In this document: piece by piece, positions 1-6,307 of the stretch
Numbering within the stretch: the stretch's first letter is position 1
Layout: every line of letters begins with the position of its first letter
Assembly: GCA_903927605.1 (NCBI GenBank)
Contig: CAIYNT010000217.1
Location: 1 to 8,468, forward strand
Reading direction: 5' to 3'
DNA length: 8,468 nt
From: an uncultured Holophagaceae bacterium
GTDB lineage: Bacteria > Acidobacteriota > Holophagae > Holophagales > Holophagaceae
Position numbers and translations under genes: made by a program
The notes under the pieces: model-generated
Databases searched by the model: none
Seen by the model: the letters and a program-made list of their open reading frames with translations, nothing else
What the model was told of the DNA's origin: nothing

Positions 1-9
1 GGAGGCCCC

Positions 10-477
10 ATGGGACGAAGTGTTCGAGCGCCGCTGCCAGTGGAAGTGGATGAGGTCAGGGCCAGGATCGAGCGGTGGCGTCAGCAGCGTAAATGCCTTG
101 GGCCGATGCCGGAGAAGCTCTGGGCCGAGGCGGCTGAACTGGCAGTACGTTTTGGCATGAGCCCCATCTGCCAAAACATGGGGTTGAGCTATGGCGCCCT
201 GAAAACCCGCATGGACAAGCACTCCAGTCAGCAGCACCCAGCGCCGAAGCCCCATCCGGAACAAACCCTGATCCACGCACTACCACCAAGGCCAAAGCCG
301 CAACCCATGGCGCCGACCTTCGTGGAACTCGGCGGCGATAGCCTGCTGGGCGGGATCCAGGCCGGGCCTGTGCTGGAGGTCAGTACTCCGGATGGCGTGC
401 GGGTGGTGCTCCGCCTTCCGACTGGAAGTTCCGTGGACCTGGCCAGCCTGATGACCGCCTTTCTCGGATGCCGGTGA
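10..477 (+). CDS. tnpA: IS66 accessory protein TnpA (HTH)
   Basis: A 155-residue protein of the IS66 TnpA type, the small helix-turn-helix accessory protein encoded first in IS66 elements and thought to help the transposase at the ends. Residues about 13-70 carry the family pattern: an arginine-rich helix (ARIERWRQQRK), then WAEAAELA and a helix-turn-helix ending in LSYGALKTRM. A proline-rich linker (about 75-100) follows, then a second conserved block with FVELGG and a C-terminal strand region ending in LASLMTAFLGCR. The start is well supported: GGAGG at positions 1-5 lies four bases before the ATG. The gene overlaps tnpB by a few bases, so the two are probably translationally coupled. Part of its coding sequence (337-370) recurs as a relic at 3045-3078. 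Confidence 0.85.
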   Translation: MGRSVRAPLPVEVDEVRARIERWRQQRKCLGPMPEKLWAEAAELAVRFGMSPICQNMGLSYGALKTRMDKHSSQQHPAPKPHPEQTLIHALPPRPKPQPMAPTFVELGGDSLLGGIQAGPVLEVSTPDGVRVVLRLPTGSSVDLASLMTAFLGCR

Positions 478-839
478 TGATTCAAATTTCCCCCCAGATG
501 AAAATCATGGTGGCCGTGGAGGCGGTCGATTTCCGCCGTGGGATCGATGGGTTGGCTCAACTCTGTCGCGTCACCCTGGGGGCCGATCCCTTCTCGGGCA
601 CGCTGTTCGTGTTCCGCAGCCGTTCGGGGGCATCCCTGCGCGTTTTGGCCCACGACGGCGGGGGCTACTGGCTATGTCAGAAGCGGCTATCGAGAGGTAG
701 GTTCCGCTGGTGGCCCACCAATCAGGATGAACCGTCCGCCCGGCTTCTCGCCCATGAACTCCAGATCCTGATTTGTGGTGGCGATCCTGGCGGCACCAGG
801 GTGCCTGCGGCATGGCGATCTGTGAGTCCACCAATGTGA
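468..839 (+). CDS. tnpB: IS66 accessory protein TnpB
   Basis: IS66 Orf2/TnpB family protein, about 120 residues, the normal length for the family. Visible family hallmarks are AVDFRRGIDGLAQL near residues 18-31 (the usual 'D-R-G-DGLA' block), DPFSGTLFVFRSR at about 39-51, then VLAHDGGGYWLCQKRLSRGRF, which corresponds to the WDGxGxxLxxKRLExGRF block. Its exact biochemical role is not established, but it is needed for transposition in IS66 elements that carry it. Two starts are possible. One is ATG at 468. The other is ATG at 477, which shares its A with the TGA stop of tnpA (TGATG) and would suit termination-reinitiation. The last 25 residues (ILICGGDPGGTRVPAAWRS) look like the family's usual tail, so I do not think the gene is frameshifted. 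Confidence 0.85.
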   Translation: MPVMIQISPQMKIMVAVEAVDFRRGIDGLAQLCRVTLGADPFSGTLFVFRSRSGASLRVLAHDGGGYWLCQKRLSRGRFRWWPTNQDEPSARLLAHELQILICGGDPGGTRVPAAWRSVSPPM

Positions 840-919
840 TACCTGGAAATGTAAATTATTGACAGTATTCGCCTTTTCTACGCTTGTACTAATCGACGAC
901 TTCGGGCACATTCTGAACG
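840..919 (+). promoter_or_regulatory. AT-rich spacer between tnpB and tnpC with a -35-like TTGACA
   Basis: Eighty bases separate tnpB from tnpC, and they are clearly more AT-rich than the genes either side. In many IS66 elements tnpB and tnpC are nearly contiguous, so the gap is unusual. A perfect TTGACA lies at 859-864, but I find no convincing -10 at 16-18 bp. The nearest candidate, TACTAA at 887-892, is 22 bp away. tnpC also lacks a clear Shine-Dalgarno upstream of its ATG at 920. A separate promoter for tnpC is therefore possible but unproven. Confidence 0.25.
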
Positions 920-2605
920 ATGGCACGCACCAAGCACCGAAAGAAAACCACACCACCATCTCCACGCCCAGATCTGCGGCACAAGGAGATCAGCGCCGAA
1001 GTGCTTCACGGCCATCTGGACCGTGCGCGGACAGTCCTTGGTGAGGAAGGCTATGAGGACCTCCGGACAGCGGTGGACACCCTGGCCTTCGTGAACCAGG
1101 AACTGGAATCGAAGCGAACTTCCATTCAGCGGCTGAAGTTCATGATGTTTGGTCCCAAGACGGAATCCACGGCGGCGGTGTGCGGAAAGGCCCCATACCA
1201 GGATCCCCCGAAACCCAGCCAGGCAGGTTCCTCCGAGGCACCCACGGATCAGAACCAGGAACCGCAGCAACCGACGGAGCAGCGGCCAAAGGAGAAGGCC
1301 CCAGGACATGGGCGGAATGGCGCCAGGAACTACCCCGGCGCGGATCGCGTGAAGGTGACACGGACGGGGATGGAGAGCGGTGCCCCGTGCCCGGAATGCC
1401 CCAACGGGAAGGTCTACCTCCAGAGTGAGCCTGCCACCCTGGTGCGCGTGAAGGGTGTGGCCCCGTTCGCGGCCAGGGTCTACGAACTGGAGCGGTGGCG
1501 CTGCAACCTGTGCGGTGAAGTTTTCACAGCTCCGGCACCTGATGGGGTCGGCTCGGAGAAGTACGACGAGACGGTGGCTGCCATGCTTGGAATGCTCAGG
1601 TATGGTTCGGGACTCCCCATGCACCGGATTGAAAAGCTCCAGCAGGGCTTTCGGATCCCCCTGCCAGTCTCGACCCAGTGGGAAATCCTGCTGGAGGCCG
1701 CTGGGCTCCTGCTGCCCGCCCACGAGGAACTAGCCAGGCAGGCCGCCCAGGGCGAGGTCATTCACAACGACGACACCACCATGCGGATCCTGGGTGGGAC
1801 CACGAATCGGAAGGAAGGGCGGAAGGGCACCTACACCACCGCCATCCTCTCCAACCATGGAGAGCACCGCATCGCCCTCTACATCACGGGCCACAACCAC
1901 GCGGGAGAGAACCTGGAGGTTGTCCTCCGGCACCGTGCGGAGGGCCTTGGCGCTCCCATCCAGATGTCCGATGCCCTCGCTGCAAACAGCGTGGGCGAGG
2001 CCGGGGAACTGAACACCATCCTGGCCCACTGCCTGGCCCATGCCCGGCGGCGGTTCGTGGAGGTGGAGGAGCGGTTCCCTGACGAGGTCCGGCACCTCCT
2101 GGAGTCCTTGAAGGCGGTCTACACGAACGACGCCCGAGCCAAGAAGGAAGGCATGGACCCGCCTACCAGGCTGGCCTTTCACCAGCAGGGGAGTGGACCC
2201 GTTATGAAGGCTCTCGAAACCTGGCTCAGGGATCAGATCGAGGAGCGGAAGGTGGAGCCCAATTCAGGGCTGGGCCAGGCCATCACCTACATGCGGAAGC
2301 ACTGGAAGGAACTGACGCTGTTCCTGCGTGAGCCTATGGCGCCACTGGATAACTCGATCTGCGAGCGGGTGATCAAGCGGGCCATCATGCACCGGAAGAA
2401 TTCCCTATTCTACAAGACCGAGACCGGCGCCAGGACTGGGGATGCCTTCATGAGCCTCATCCACACCGCGGAATTGAATGGCGCTCAGCCCTTCGACTAC
2501 TTGGTTGCCCTCCAGCGGAACCATGCCCTGGTGGAGGAAAACCCAGGGGAATGGATGCCTTGGAACTACCTGGACACCCTGGCGGGACTTGCTCTGGCTT
2601 CGTAA
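920..2605 (+). CDS. tnpC: IS66 family transposase TnpC (DDE)
   Basis: A full-length, 561-residue IS66 transposase that cuts and joins the element's ends. Domains in order: an N-terminal helical leucine-zipper-like region (about 25-75) leading into RLKFMMFGPKTES, the family's 'RLRRMLFGRxSE' signature; a charged, proline-rich linker (about 90-140); a zinc-binding domain with Cys157/Cys160 (CPEC) and Cys195/Cys198 (CNLC); and the DDE core. Likely catalytic residues are Asp284 in HNDDTTM, Asp351 in QMSDALAAN and Glu482 in NSICERVIKRA, followed by HRKNSLF. The C-terminal IS66 motif (SLIHTAELNGAQPFDYL) is intact. The start is the first ATG after an in-frame TGA at 914-916. No strong Shine-Dalgarno is visible, so a downstream start cannot be excluded. 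Confidence 0.95.
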   Translation: MARTKHRKKTTPPSPRPDLRHKEISAEVLHGHLDRARTVLGEEGYEDLRTAVDTLAFVNQELESKRTSIQRLKFMMFGPKTESTAAVCGKAPYQDPPKPSQAGSSEAPTDQNQEPQQPTEQRPKEKAPGHGRNGARNYPGADRVKVTRTGMESGAPCPECPNGKVYLQSEPATLVRVKGVAPFAARVYELERWRCNLCGEVFTAPAPDGVGSEKYDETVAAMLGMLRYGSGLPMHRIEKLQQGFRIPLPVSTQWEILLEAAGLLLPAHEELARQAAQGEVIHNDDTTMRILGGTTNRKEGRKGTYTTAILSNHGEHRIALYITGHNHAGENLEVVLRHRAEGLGAPIQMSDALAANSVGEAGELNTILAHCLAHARRRFVEVEERFPDEVRHLLESLKAVYTNDARAKKEGMDPPTRLAFHQQGSGPVMKALETWLRDQIEERKVEPNSGLGQAITYMRKHWKELTLFLREPMAPLDNSICERVIKRAIMHRKNSLFYKTETGARTGDAFMSLIHTAELNGAQPFDYLVALQRNHALVEENPGEWMPWNYLDTLAGLALAS

Positions 2606-2680
2606 GTCCCAGATGTGGATCAGTCGTGACAGACCAGTCAGTCATGTGCCGAATCATCCCTGTGTGCGCCGAAAGGACAC

Positions 2681-3049
2681 GAACTAACCAGCCGTGGCGT
2701 CAAGGTGACCTTCATAAAAGAGTCCATGACCTTCACGGGGGAGGACAGCCCCATGTCCACCTTGATGCTCAGCATGATGGGAGCCTTTGCCGAGTTCGAG
2801 CGCAGCATCATCCTGGAAAGGCAACGCGAAGGGATTGCTCTGGCGAAGGGAAGAGGTGTCTACAAGGGGCGGAAGCCATGCCTATCACCTGAGCAAGCGG
2901 AACAAGTGCGTCAGAGGGTTCAGGTCGGAGAGTCGAAGGCTGATCTCGCCAGGGCCTTCTCCGTCAGCCGAGAGACGATCTATGCGTATCTCCGGCTTGG
3001 TCCAGACGAGAAGAGCCATTCAAAAACAGAGCCAGGAGCCGCAGGATAG
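2681..3049 (+). pseudogene. Serine resolvase/invertase, C-terminal fragment
   Basis: The C-terminal half of a small serine recombinase of the Tn3-resolvase/invertase kind. Homology starts abruptly at GAACTAACC (reading ELTSRGVKVTF) and continues through FTGEDSPMSTLMLSMMGAFAEFERS, the long E-helix region with ERQREGIALAKGRGVYKGRKP. It ends with a DNA-binding helix-turn-helix (LSPEQAEQVRQR, then KADLARAFSVSRETIYAYLR). The N-terminal catalytic domain, with the nucleophilic serine and the arginine cluster, is absent. The open frame continues upstream into IS66 end sequence with no resolvase similarity. The likely explanation is that IS66 inserted into the gene. A GTG at 2705 could start a short product, but it would be catalytically dead. 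Its TAG stop (3047-3049) falls inside the tnpA-like relic. Confidence 0.85.
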
Positions 3050-3078
3050 CCTGCTGCGCGGGATCCAGTTCGGGCCTG
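3045..3078 (+). repeat. 34-bp relic of an IS66 tnpA gene
   Basis: This stretch matches 337-370 inside tnpA of the neighbouring IS66 at 31 of 34 positions, with mismatches at three bases and no gaps. In the corresponding frame it reads DSLLRGIQFGP against DSLLGGIQAGP in TnpA. Similarity ends sharply on both sides. It is best read as a leftover of a related, not identical, IS66 element, or of a recombination event involving one. The resolvase stop codon lies inside it. Confidence 0.7.
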
Positions 3079-3133
3079 GTGATTCTGCTGCACCAGAGGG
3101 CAGCCGGGAATCTTTTATCTACCCAAATGGTAT

Positions 3134-4537
3134 ATGCTGGGCTTACTCTCCTGGATCGGTCAATCTATGCACGAAAAGACCCAGTCTCCTTTCGCCTCCC
3201 TCAACAGGGAAGAACTGATCGTCCGCGCCGAACAAGGGGCCGCAGTATTGGTGGAGGCGATCAAAGAGCTTGCCTTTGAGAACGAGGAGAAGGCAAAGCG
3301 GGCAGCCGAGTTGGAACTTGCCAACAAGGAGCTTGCCTTTCAGAACGAAGAGAAGGTAAAGCGGGCAGCGGAGTTGGAACTTGCCAACAAGGAGCTTGCC
3401 TTTCAGAACGAAGAGAACACCAAGCTCCATGAACGTTTGTTTCAAGCTGAAAAATTGGAAAGCCTTGGACTCTTGGCTGGGGGAGTCGCCCACGATATGA
3501 ACAACGTGCTGGGGGCCATCCTTGGGCTCTCTTCAGCCATGCAAAATTTCCAAGTGGTGGATAGCCCAGCTTGGCGTGCCTTCGACACCATCGAAAAGGC
3601 CGCCACCCGTGGCGGGAAGCTGGTCCAAAGCCTATTGGTCTTTACTCGGAACAGCCTTCCAGAAGAAAGGGTCTTGAATCTGAACGAGATCCTTCAAGAG
3701 GAAGTTCGGATTTTGGCCCACACCACGCTATCCCATGTTCGCCTCACGCTGGACATGGACTCTGAGTTGCGACCAATCCGCGGTGATGGCGCTGCCTTGA
3801 CCCACGCAATCATGAACCTCTGCGTTAACGCCGTAGATGCCATGCCCGAAGATGGCACCCTGACGCTCAGAACTCGAAACATCGACAACGCTTGGATTGA
3901 AGTGGTGGTGGAGGATACGGGGAGTGGGATGTCGAAAGAGGTTCTCAAAAGGGCCTTTGATCCCTTCTTCACCACGAAAGAGGTTGGAAAGGGGACGGGA
4001 CTGGGCCTGTCGGTGGTCAACCGCACCGTGAAGGCTCACCAAGGACAGTTGGAAATTCAGAGTGAACCGGGTCATGGGACACGAGTGGGCATCAGGTTCC
4101 CGGCCTGTGAACATTCGCCATACCTCGGGGAAACTACCGCTGAACCTCGACCAGAGTCCTCCCCTTATGCACTGAGCGTGCTTCTGGTCGACGACGATGA
4201 ACTGATCCAGAGTTCAATGCAGGCGATCCTGGAATTGCTTGGCCACAGCGTTACTGTCGCCTCCAGCGGTGAAGAAGCCCTGTCGAAACTTGCAACCGAT
4301 TTCCAACCCGATGTGGTGATTTTGGACCTGAATATGCCTGGCCTTGGAGGCAGAGGAACCTTGCCACGCCTTCGCGCTTTGCGTCCTACCCTCCCATTGA
4401 TTCTCTCTACGGGTCAAATTGACCAAGTCGCCATTGATCTTTCGAGAGCGCACCCCCACGTCACCTTGCTCCCAAAGCCCTTCAGCACTAGGGATCTTCA
4501 GGAGAAGCTCGCTGTGCTCACCACTCCAAAAGGATAG
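3134..4537 (+). CDS. Soluble hybrid histidine kinase with C-terminal receiver domain
   Basis: A 467-residue hybrid sensor kinase. Residues about 25-108 form a charged coiled coil built of a 21-residue repeat (ELAFQNEEKxKRAAELELANK). The HisKA domain follows, with phospho-acceptor His120 in LAGGVAHDMNNVLGAI. The HATPase shows the N box (NLCVNAVDAM, 229-237), G1 (VEDTGSGM, 259-266), F box (FDPFFTTK) and G2 (GKGTGLGLSVV). The receiver domain (about 347-460) has the acidic pocket Asp353-355, phospho-acceptor Asp398 (ILDLNMPG), Thr426 and Lys448 (LLPKPF). There is no transmembrane segment and no PAS or other recognised sensor, so signal input is unknown, perhaps through a partner or the coiled coil. 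The frame is closed by TGA at 3080-3082, so it does not extend into an upstream sensor. The start is uncertain: ATG 3134 has no Shine-Dalgarno, and ATG 3167 (MHEKTQ) would fit an extended -10-like TGGTATATG at 3128-3136. The receiver may act in phosphorelay or in feedback on the kinase. Confidence 0.92.
   Translation: MLGLLSWIGQSMHEKTQSPFASLNREELIVRAEQGAAVLVEAIKELAFENEEKAKRAAELELANKELAFQNEEKVKRAAELELANKELAFQNEENTKLHERLFQAEKLESLGLLAGGVAHDMNNVLGAILGLSSAMQNFQVVDSPAWRAFDTIEKAATRGGKLVQSLLVFTRNSLPEERVLNLNEILQEEVRILAHTTLSHVRLTLDMDSELRPIRGDGAALTHAIMNLCVNAVDAMPEDGTLTLRTRNIDNAWIEVVVEDTGSGMSKEVLKRAFDPFFTTKEVGKGTGLGLSVVNRTVKAHQGQLEIQSEPGHGTRVGIRFPACEHSPYLGETTAEPRPESSPYALSVLLVDDDELIQSSMQAILELLGHSVTVASSGEEALSKLATDFQPDVVILDLNMPGLGGRGTLPRLRALRPTLPLILSTGQIDQVAIDLSRAHPHVTLLPKPFSTRDLQEKLAVLTTPKG
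3266..3417 (+). repeat. 63-bp tandem repeat encoding a coiled coil
   Basis: Two full 63-bp units (3266-3328 and 3329-3391) are followed by a partial third (3392-3417). The second unit differs from the first at only a few positions. Each encodes the 21-residue unit starting ELAF and ending ANK. Similar ELAFQNEEKEKRAAEL-type repeats are common in bacterial kinases and diguanylate cyclases. The high DNA identity suggests recent duplication and possible copy-number variation. Confidence 0.9.
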
Positions 4538-4538
4538 G

Positions 4539-4697
4539 ATGTCGTCCCTGCCCCTTGCCTATGCCCCAGAGCGGAAATGCATATTCATCAAGGCTCAACA
4601 ATCCCTGGTATCAATGCCAGCATTTACGGGCATCCCCAAAAATCCAGTAATAGGTGAGCTTAGGATTCCAAATAGCAGTACAGTGGAACTGCGATAA
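4539..4697 (+). CDS. Possible 52-residue protein just after the kinase
   Basis: An ATG at 4539 lies one base after the kinase stop (TAG 4535-4537) and opens a 52-codon frame to 4697. AAAAGGA at 4528-4534 could act as a ribosome site, so translation could be coupled to the kinase. The predicted peptide (MSSLPLAYAPERKCIF...) has no family I recognise, no hydrophobic segment and no repeat. It may simply be a chance frame. The rest of the gap to 4759 holds only short inverted repeats, such as CGCT-TCGG-AGCG, and no convincing terminator. Confidence 0.2.
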   Translation: MSSLPLAYAPERKCIFIKAQQSLVSMPAFTGIPKNPVIGELRIPNSSTVELR

Positions 4698-4759
4698 GCA
4701 CCTTACGCTTCGGAGCGCGAGGGGAAGGCCGAAAAGCCAGCCCTGCCCACGGAGCGTTT

Positions 4760-4890
4760 ATGAGCAGCAACCTCAACATCTTCATGAATATGAATTGTAT
4801 TAAAGAGCTTGAGGTGTTTCATGAAGGCTTTGCCGGGTTGATCCGCATTGCCAAGCAGCAGGGGTCTACCCCAGGAGAGATCGAATATTC
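4760..4890 (+). pseudogene. 5' fragment of an unknown gene interrupted by the IS3 element
   Basis: ATG at 4760 is preceded by GGAG (4751-4754) at five bases and opens a frame whose first 44 residues lie outside the IS. They begin MSSNLNIFMNMNCIKELEVF and end near PGEIEYS, after which the frame enters the left end of the insertion sequence. The onward frame through the IS is an artefact: it happens to be the frame of the IS3 orfB. I do not recognise the 44 residues. No continuation of the gene is seen right of the IS at 6262, so the remainder seems to have been lost rather than merely displaced. Confidence 0.45.
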
Positions 4891-4914
4891 CGTCCCCCTC
4901 AGAGGTTGGACAGG
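4891..4914 (+). repeat. Left terminal inverted repeat of the IS3 element
   Basis: It pairs with 6239-6261 with about five differences, including a one-base gap. The shared core is GTCCCCC near the tip and TTGGACA inside. The first base is C rather than the T typical of IS3 ends (TG...CA), so this end may be mutated or the true tip may differ by a base or two. Confidence 0.7.
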
Positions 4915-4944
4915 CAATAAGGAGCCGAGAAGGATGATTTCCAG

Positions 4945-5003
4945 CCGCCAGGGTGCGCAGCGAAGGGAGGCCGTAGGCCGACCGAAGCGGAGCACCCTGG
5001 CGG
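4945..5003 (+). promoter_or_regulatory. 12-bp perfect inverted repeat in the IS3 leader
   Basis: CCGCCAGGGTGC at 4945-4956 is the exact reverse complement of GCACCCTGGCGG at 4992-5003, with a 35-base loop. The flanks AGCC (4943-4946 region) and GGCT (5007-5010) can add pairs. It lies between the left IS end and orfA, upstream of the orfA ribosome site. IS elements often carry such structures, which reduce translation of transcripts reading in from outside. That function is inferred here. Confidence 0.5.
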
Positions 5004-5045
5004 GTCGGCTCTGGAGGGATCAGGCTGCTTCCCAGGAGAAGCACG

Positions 5046-5378
5046 ATGTCCCAACCCCAACCCGCAGAAGGAGAGGTCCAGCGATGGACGGCCAAGCGAA
5101 AGGCCGCCGTGGTTCTGGATCTGGTCCGAGGCAAGATCACCCCGGCCGATGCAGCCCGCCAGCATGGGCTGACCGTGGCAGAGATCGAACAATGGAAGGA
5201 GGACTTCCTCGCTCAGGGCACGGAGGCCCTGCGAAGCCATCCACGGGACCGAGAGGCCCAGTGGGAGGCGGAGAAGCAGCGCCTTCACGCCAAGATCGGC
5301 GAGTTGGCCTTGGAGGTCGACGTTCTAAAAAAAGTTCACCGCATTCTCGGCAAGGACTTGCCGGACGGGATCTCGTGA
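5046..5378 (+). CDS. IS3 OrfA, helix-turn-helix DNA-binding protein
   Basis: A 110-residue OrfA of an IS3-family element. It binds the terminal inverted repeats and, when produced alone, usually restrains transposition. The N-terminal part (about 13-60) matches the family's HTH: RWTAKRKAAVVLDLVRGK, then PADAARQHGLTVAEIEQWKE and FLAQGTEALRS. The C-terminal part (about 68-98) is a heptad-rich coiled coil (KQRLHAKIGELALEVDVLKK) that continues into the OrfAB fusion. The start is supported by AGGAGA at 5034-5039, six bases before ATG. The stop at 5376-5378 lies inside the frameshift stem. Confidence 0.9.
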   Translation: MSQPQPAEGEVQRWTAKRKAAVVLDLVRGKITPADAARQHGLTVAEIEQWKEDFLAQGTEALRSHPRDREAQWEAEKQRLHAKIGELALEVDVLKKVHRILGKDLPDGIS

Positions 5379-5386
5379 ATGCGGTG
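5327..5386 (+). promoter_or_regulatory. Programmed -1 frameshift site with nested stimulatory stem
   Basis: In the orfA frame the sequence reads CTA AAA AAA GTT, giving the slippery heptamer A AAA AAA at 5327-5333. Three bases downstream begins a perfect 10-bp stem: CACCGCATTC (5337-5346) pairs with GAATGCGGTG (5377-5386). Inside its loop a second perfect stem forms, CGGCAAG (5348-5354) with CTTGCCG (5357-5363). The orfA stop codon (5376-5378) straddles the base of the outer stem. Slipping back one base joins OrfA to the long frame ending at 6226. This is the classic way IS3 elements make the OrfAB transposase. The 3-base spacer is shorter than the usual 5-9. Confidence 0.85.
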
Positions 5387-6226
5387 CGGTGCAATGTGCT
5401 GGAGGCGGGGATGGAGATCCCGATGACCCGCCTCTGCCGGATCCTGGGCGTACCCCGGTCCACGGCCTACCACCAGCCCAAGGTTGAGCGCATGCACCGC
5501 CCGGTGGACGAGGCTCTGGCCCGGACCATCCACGAGATAATTCAGGCCCATCCGACCTACGGCATTCGCCGCGTATGGGCCTGGTTGAAGCATCGTCTGG
5601 ACCAGCCCACCAACCGCAAAAAGATCCACCGCCTCATGCGGATCAAGGGCTGGACCATGCGCCAGCGGGCCATTGGTAAGCGCCCGAGGGTGCCTGGGTC
5701 CAGATCTATTGCCCCAGAACCCAATCAGCGCTGGTGCACGGATATCGCCCTCATCGAGTGCGGCAAGGATGGGTGGTGCGCGTTTGTTCCCGTCCTCGAT
5801 TGCTGCACCCGCGAGGTGTTGGGCTGGTGCCTCGACCTCACCGGCCGAGCTCAAACTGCCGAGCGTGCCCTGGAGGAGGCCCTGATCCACCGGTTTGGCT
5901 GGACTCACGGCGCCCCCAAAGGGCTCACCCTGCGCCATGACAACGGCCTGGTATTCGGCTCACGGCTCTACCGAGCCCTGGCCCGCGACTACGGCCTGAA
6001 GCAGGAATACATCACGCCCTACACGCCACAACAGAACGGCCTCTGCGAGCGGTTCAATCGCTCCTTCAAAGAGGAATGCGCTTGGCTTCACCGGTTCCAG
6101 GACATTCAAGAGGCTCGCGCCGAGGTCGCCCGCTACATCGATCACTACAACCACGAGCGCCCTCATCAGTCGCTCGAATACCGAACGCCCCACCAGGCGT
6201 TCCTCAACCCCAAACCCGCAGCCTGA
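5333..6226 (+). CDS. IS3 transposase OrfB (catalytic part of the OrfAB fusion)
   Basis: The DDE integrase-like part of the IS3 transposase, expressed as OrfAB through the -1 frameshift at 5333. The fusion would be about 393 residues (96 from orfA plus 297). A helix-turn-helix region (HTH_21 type: HEIIQAHPTYGIRRVWAWLK, then NRKKIHRLMRIKGW) precedes the rve catalytic core. Catalytic residues are Asp in RWCTDIAL (codon 5741), Asp in LRHDNGLVF (codon 5939) and Glu in QQNGLCERFNRSF (codon 6047), giving the D(35)E spacing typical of the family. The C-terminal YNHERPHQSLEYRTPHQAF motif is intact. The same frame stays open upstream to 4760, but that part only shadows orfA. No good independent start is seen near the junction. 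Confidence 0.93.
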   Translation, partial: SSPHSRQGLAGRDLVNAVRCNVLEAGMEIPMTRLCRILGVPRSTAYHQPKVERMHRPVDEALARTIHEIIQAHPTYGIRRVWAWLKHRLDQPTNRKKIHRLMRIKGWTMRQRAIGKRPRVPGSRSIAPEPNQRWCTDIALIECGKDGWCAFVPVLDCCTREVLGWCLDLTGRAQTAERALEEALIHRFGWTHGAPKGLTLRHDNGLVFGSRLYRALARDYGLKQEYITPYTPQQNGLCERFNRSFKEECAWLHRFQDIQEARAEVARYIDHYNHERPHQSLEYRTPHQAFLNPKPAA

Positions 6227-6238
6227 ATAAGCCTCGAA

Positions 6239-6261
6239 CTTGTCCAACTATCGGGGGGACA
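6239..6261 (-). repeat. Right terminal inverted repeat of the IS3 element
   Basis: Read on the minus strand from 6261 it starts TGTCCCCCCGATAGTTGGAC, with the TG tip expected of IS3-family ends. It begins 12 bases after the orfB stop. The sequence beyond it (from 6262) becomes abruptly AT-rich. Confidence 0.8.
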
Positions 6262-6307
6262 CTACAACGAAGGGTAAAAAAGTAACAAAAAATCAATAAA
6301 TTCTATC

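Larger units (their letters stand above)
1..2680 (+). mobile_element. IS66-family insertion sequence, left tip outside the window
   Basis: Three genes in the canonical IS66 order (tnpA, tnpB, tnpC) lie on one strand and all three are open, so the element looks potentially functional. The window opens at the Shine-Dalgarno of tnpA, so the left inverted repeat is not present and the terminal repeats cannot be compared. The right boundary is inferred: after the tnpC stop at 2605 comes about 75 bases of non-coding sequence, and homology to a serine resolvase starts abruptly at about 2681. IS66 elements usually make 8-bp target duplications. If the end is exactly at 2680, GAACTAAC (2681-2688) would be the right copy, but the left copy cannot be checked. 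The end could also lie a few bases further right. Confidence 0.85.
4891..6261 (+). mobile_element. IS3-family insertion sequence
   Basis: A complete-looking IS3-family element of about 1.37 kb with two overlapping frames (orfA and orfB), a frameshift signal and terminal inverted repeats. The right end reads TGTCCCCCCGATAGTTGGAC on the minus strand from 6261 inward. The left end at 4891 reads CGTCCCCCTCAGAGGTTGGA, related but with several differences and C instead of the usual terminal T. No 3-5 bp direct repeat flanks these ends (ttc before, cta after). Base composition differs markedly on the two sides. I infer that the element is structurally intact in its genes but that a rearrangement or deletion has occurred at one end. 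Confidence 0.9.

Noticed and set aside
878..1723. Long minus-strand open frame opposite tnpC
   Set aside because: It lies wholly antisense to a clear IS66 transposase, has no recognisable domain, and is the usual shadow in GC-rich coding DNA.
1730..2182. Minus-strand open frame inside tnpC
   Set aside because: Antisense shadow with no ribosome site or family resemblance.
4760..5332. One long protein from 4760 to 6226
   Set aside because: The segment from 4891 to 5332 overlaps the well-supported orfA in another frame and has shadow-like composition. Only the first 44 codons and the part after 5333 are meaningful, and they belong to different genes.
5336..5938. 200-residue minus-strand open frame inside IS3 orfB
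   Set aside because: Antisense to a confident DDE transposase; no domain recognised.
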